Source: Oscillospiraceae bacterium (GTDB taxonomy: Bacteria > Bacillota > Clostridia > Oscillospirales > Ruminococcaceae). From it: a DNA stretch of 7,180 nt. A model generated the notes under the pieces. It saw only the letters and a list, made by a program, of their open reading frames with translations. It had not been told where the DNA came from and did no database searches. Positions 5,682 to 7,180 of the stretch are shown one piece after another (within the stretch, counting starts at the first letter, position 1; every line of letters starts with the position of its first letter). A program made the translations under genes and the position numbers. Where the stretch lies: positions 1 through 7,180 of the forward strand of contig CAAFQL010000206.1 of NCBI GenBank assembly GCA_900765125.1, read 5' to 3'.

Positions 5682-6791
5682 TTAGCCTATTAATGTATCA
5701 GAGGTTATTTCAGTTTCGGTGGTAAGTTCATTTGAAGTGGAATCTGTAGGTGCTTCTGTTTTTGTAGGTGTATTGTCTGAGTTTGACTGAGACTGATCAT
5801 TTGCGCTTTCCATTGTAATAATAAAGCCATCAGTGTTGTTTCCCGAAACGGTATAGACAGCATCCTTTGGAATGGCGACTTCTGTATCTCCGGAGGCATT
5901 TGCAGGTACATAGAAAATCTTATATTCTTTAGAATCTACGCTGTATGTAAGTGGTGAATCAATGGTATAGTTAGTAAGATACTGTAGATATTCTTCAAGA
6001 CACATATCCTTTTCATTCATGATGAGTGAATGAGGGAGTCCGACATATCTGAAGTGATGCGGCATAAAGCCAACTCCTGTAGTTCCGGTTTTTGTGTCGT
6101 TGTAACGAACGATAAATCCATACTTCCAACAATTACTGAACATCCACTCATTACGCTTGGATATATATGGTGCAATATCACCTGTGCTTGTAATAAGACC
6201 GATATCAAAAGTATATCCGGTATTTCTTTCAGAGAGTTCAGTTGTATAAAGACTGGATGTTCCATAATAAAGTTCCGTGGTACTGTATATCTGTAGATTT
6301 ACATAGCCATTGTCGGCACAGAATCCGTCAAAGAGATCAGATAAAGGCTGCATCATATCAGGATTGATTTTAAGAGATGTATCTCTTGGTTTGACATTAC
6401 TATTTGTATTTGAAGAAAAATCAACAAAGCTTGTAGAACCTAAAAACGGACAGGTTCCGCTTACAAGGATTAAAGGACCATTATTGATTTGACTTCGCTG
6501 TAATGTGATAGTCTGTGAAGATATATCCTGCTGTGTTTCTTTCTCTGTAGCATCGGAAGCATTTTCAGTATTATCATCACTTGTAGGTTCAGTGGCAATA
6601 TCAAGATCCTCATTGCTTGAATTTGTTGAAGCAAATATACCGTCAGCAGTTACAATATTTGCAATATCTCCGGGAACTGTTGGAGAAATAACGTTTCTCC
6701 ATAAAAAGTCAAAGAGAAATATTATAAGTATAAGTCCGCAAAGCAACAGAATTATATTTGGAAAACGAAGGCGTGTTTTTTGTTTAGCCAT
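5682..6791 (-). CDS. Membrane-anchored VanY-like (peptidase M15) protein with altered active site
   Basis: This 369-residue protein has one N-terminal membrane segment (about 12-30) after a short basic stretch, an acidic Ser/Thr/Asn-rich linker (55-95), a VanY-like domain (about 100-272) and a Ser/Thr/Glu-rich tail (331-369). VanY enzymes are zinc D,D-carboxypeptidases trimming the terminal D-Ala of peptidoglycan stems, with motifs SxHxxGxAxD and ExxH. Here they read SERNTGYTFD (187-196) and MPHHFRYVG (243-251): the first zinc His is Arg189 (codon 6227-6225) and the catalytic Glu is Met243 (codon 6065-6063), while Asp196 and His246 remain. The usual upstream SGYRS motif is also not evident (IYSTTELYY). 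WKYGFIVRYNDTKTGTTGVG is strongly VanY-like. I infer loss of peptidase activity with the fold kept, perhaps as a peptidoglycan-binding or regulatory protein. ATG 6791 has AAAGGAG (6809-6803) upstream and follows the preceding gene by 32 bases. Confidence 0.82.
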   Translation of the reverse strand: MAKQKTRLRFPNIILLLCGLILIIFLFDFLWRNVISPTVPGDIANIVTADGIFASTNSSNEDLDIATEPTSDDNTENASDATEKETQQDISSQTITLQRSQINNGPLILVSGTCPFLGSTSFVDFSSNTNSNVKPRDTSLKINPDMMQPLSDLFDGFCADNGYVNLQIYSTTELYYGTSSLYTTELSERNTGYTFDIGLITSTGDIAPYISKRNEWMFSNCWKYGFIVRYNDTKTGTTGVGFMPHHFRYVGLPHSLIMNEKDMCLEEYLQYLTNYTIDSPLTYSVDSKEYKIFYVPANASGDTEVAIPKDAVYTVSGNNTDGFIITMESANDQSQSNSDNTPTKTEAPTDSTSNELTTETEITSDTLIG

Positions 6792-6823
6792 GATTACGAT
6801 GTCTCCTTTCAGCTATCTTTTTA

Positions 6824-7180
6824 TTATTCTTGGTAGTCATCTGCAGGAACGGTTTCTGTGGTTGTTTCGTTTGATGAAGTTGCAAGCTCAGATACGATAT
6901 TTCCATTTTCATCTGTAACAAGTTTTCCATATTCGTCAGTTACAATAACATAAACATCTGTAGTTGTTGTAGTTGTTTTTGTATCAAGGTCAGTAGGCAT
7001 ATCATATGTACCTGTAATAGTGCCGTAAATAGCAAATGCGTCCCAGATTGTATCCATGTCTGTTGGAGCGTGACCTGTAACAAGAACGTACTCCTTACCA
7101 TCAATAGCTTTGGCATAGCTTGCAAGGCACTGTCTTGCCTGATCGTGAAAGCCTGTCTTGGCGCCTATGATTTCTATACC
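6824..7180 (-). CDS. D-alanyl-D-alanine carboxypeptidase (peptidase S11, DacA-like), C-terminal part
   Basis: The frame is open to the right edge, so the N-terminus and the SxxK/SxN active-site motifs lie outside. The 118 visible residues start GIEIIGAKTGFHDQARQCLA, which contains the third penicillin-binding motif KTG of S11 low-molecular-weight PBPs (family GxKTGxTxxAGxC), followed by SYAKAIDGKEYVLVTGHAP and an IWDAFAIYG helix. These enzymes remove the terminal D-Ala of peptidoglycan pentapeptides outside the membrane. KTG is intact, although the following positions drift (His for Thr, Arg for Gly). The C-terminus is an odd tail: a run of six Thr, two 8-residue copies VTDEYGKL/VTDENGNI, and an acidic Thr-rich end (ETTTETVPADDYQE). 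No amphipathic membrane helix, typical of DacA tails, is visible. It precedes the VanY-like gene in the same operon. Confidence 0.85.
   Translation of the reverse strand, partial: GIEIIGAKTGFHDQARQCLASYAKAIDGKEYVLVTGHAPTDMDTIWDAFAIYGTITGTYDMPTDLDTKTTTTTTDVYVIVTDEYGKLVTDENGNIVSELATSSNETTTETVPADDYQE
6896..6943 (-). repeat. Two tandem 8-residue units in the carboxypeptidase tail
   Basis: VTDEYGKL is followed immediately by VTDENGNI, then another Val. The copies share VTDE and the Gly. They sit between the six-Thr run and the Ser/Thr-rich end, suggesting a short extended linker of the D-E-x-G-x type. Confidence 0.6.

Noticed and set aside
6505..6918. 137-codon open frame on the + strand opposite the VanY-like gene
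   Set aside because: It lies antisense to well-supported coding sequence, spans two genes, and shows no recognisable family or clear ribosome site.

Overview
The window looks like a low-GC Gram-positive chromosome from a Ruminococcus-like member of the Oscillospiraceae. The main pointers are a secreted leucine-rich-repeat protein ending in a type I dockerin of the ruminococcal style, strong AGGAG-type ribosome sites, consensus sigma-A promoter boxes and several cell-wall/envelope proteins. The genus is an inference from these traits.

Layout. On the + strand, the last 30 codons of an unidentified gene (2-94) are followed by a tight three-gene run: an MBOAT-family membrane protein (114-1493, apparently starting at CTG), a DHHW/AlgX-like exported protein (1496-2632) and a PHP-domain phosphoesterase (2625-3476), ending at a symmetrical terminator (3477-3518). 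On the - strand, a single-gene unit encodes a secreted LRR_5 (BspA-like) protein with dockerin (5483-3564), driven by a perfect TTGACA-17-TATAAT promoter. Upstream of it on the same strand lie the 3' end of a serine D-Ala-D-Ala carboxypeptidase (7180-6824) and a membrane-anchored VanY-like protein (6791-5682) with its own terminator.

The most notable signal is loss of catalytic residues in three envelope proteins whose reading frames are otherwise open. In the MBOAT protein both family histidines are replaced (RWH-type to EWN, GLWHG-type to GFWYR). In its partner the DHHW motif reads DSRC while the KDSY serine motif remains. MBOAT and DHHW/AlgX-like proteins normally work together to O-acylate exported polymers, so matched loss in both suggests a repurposed, non-catalytic pair. 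In the VanY-like protein the first zinc histidine is Arg and the ExxH glutamate is Met. By contrast, the PHP enzyme keeps every expected metal ligand and the carboxypeptidase keeps its KTG triad. All motif comparisons were made by eye from knowledge of the families; no alignment or search was run.
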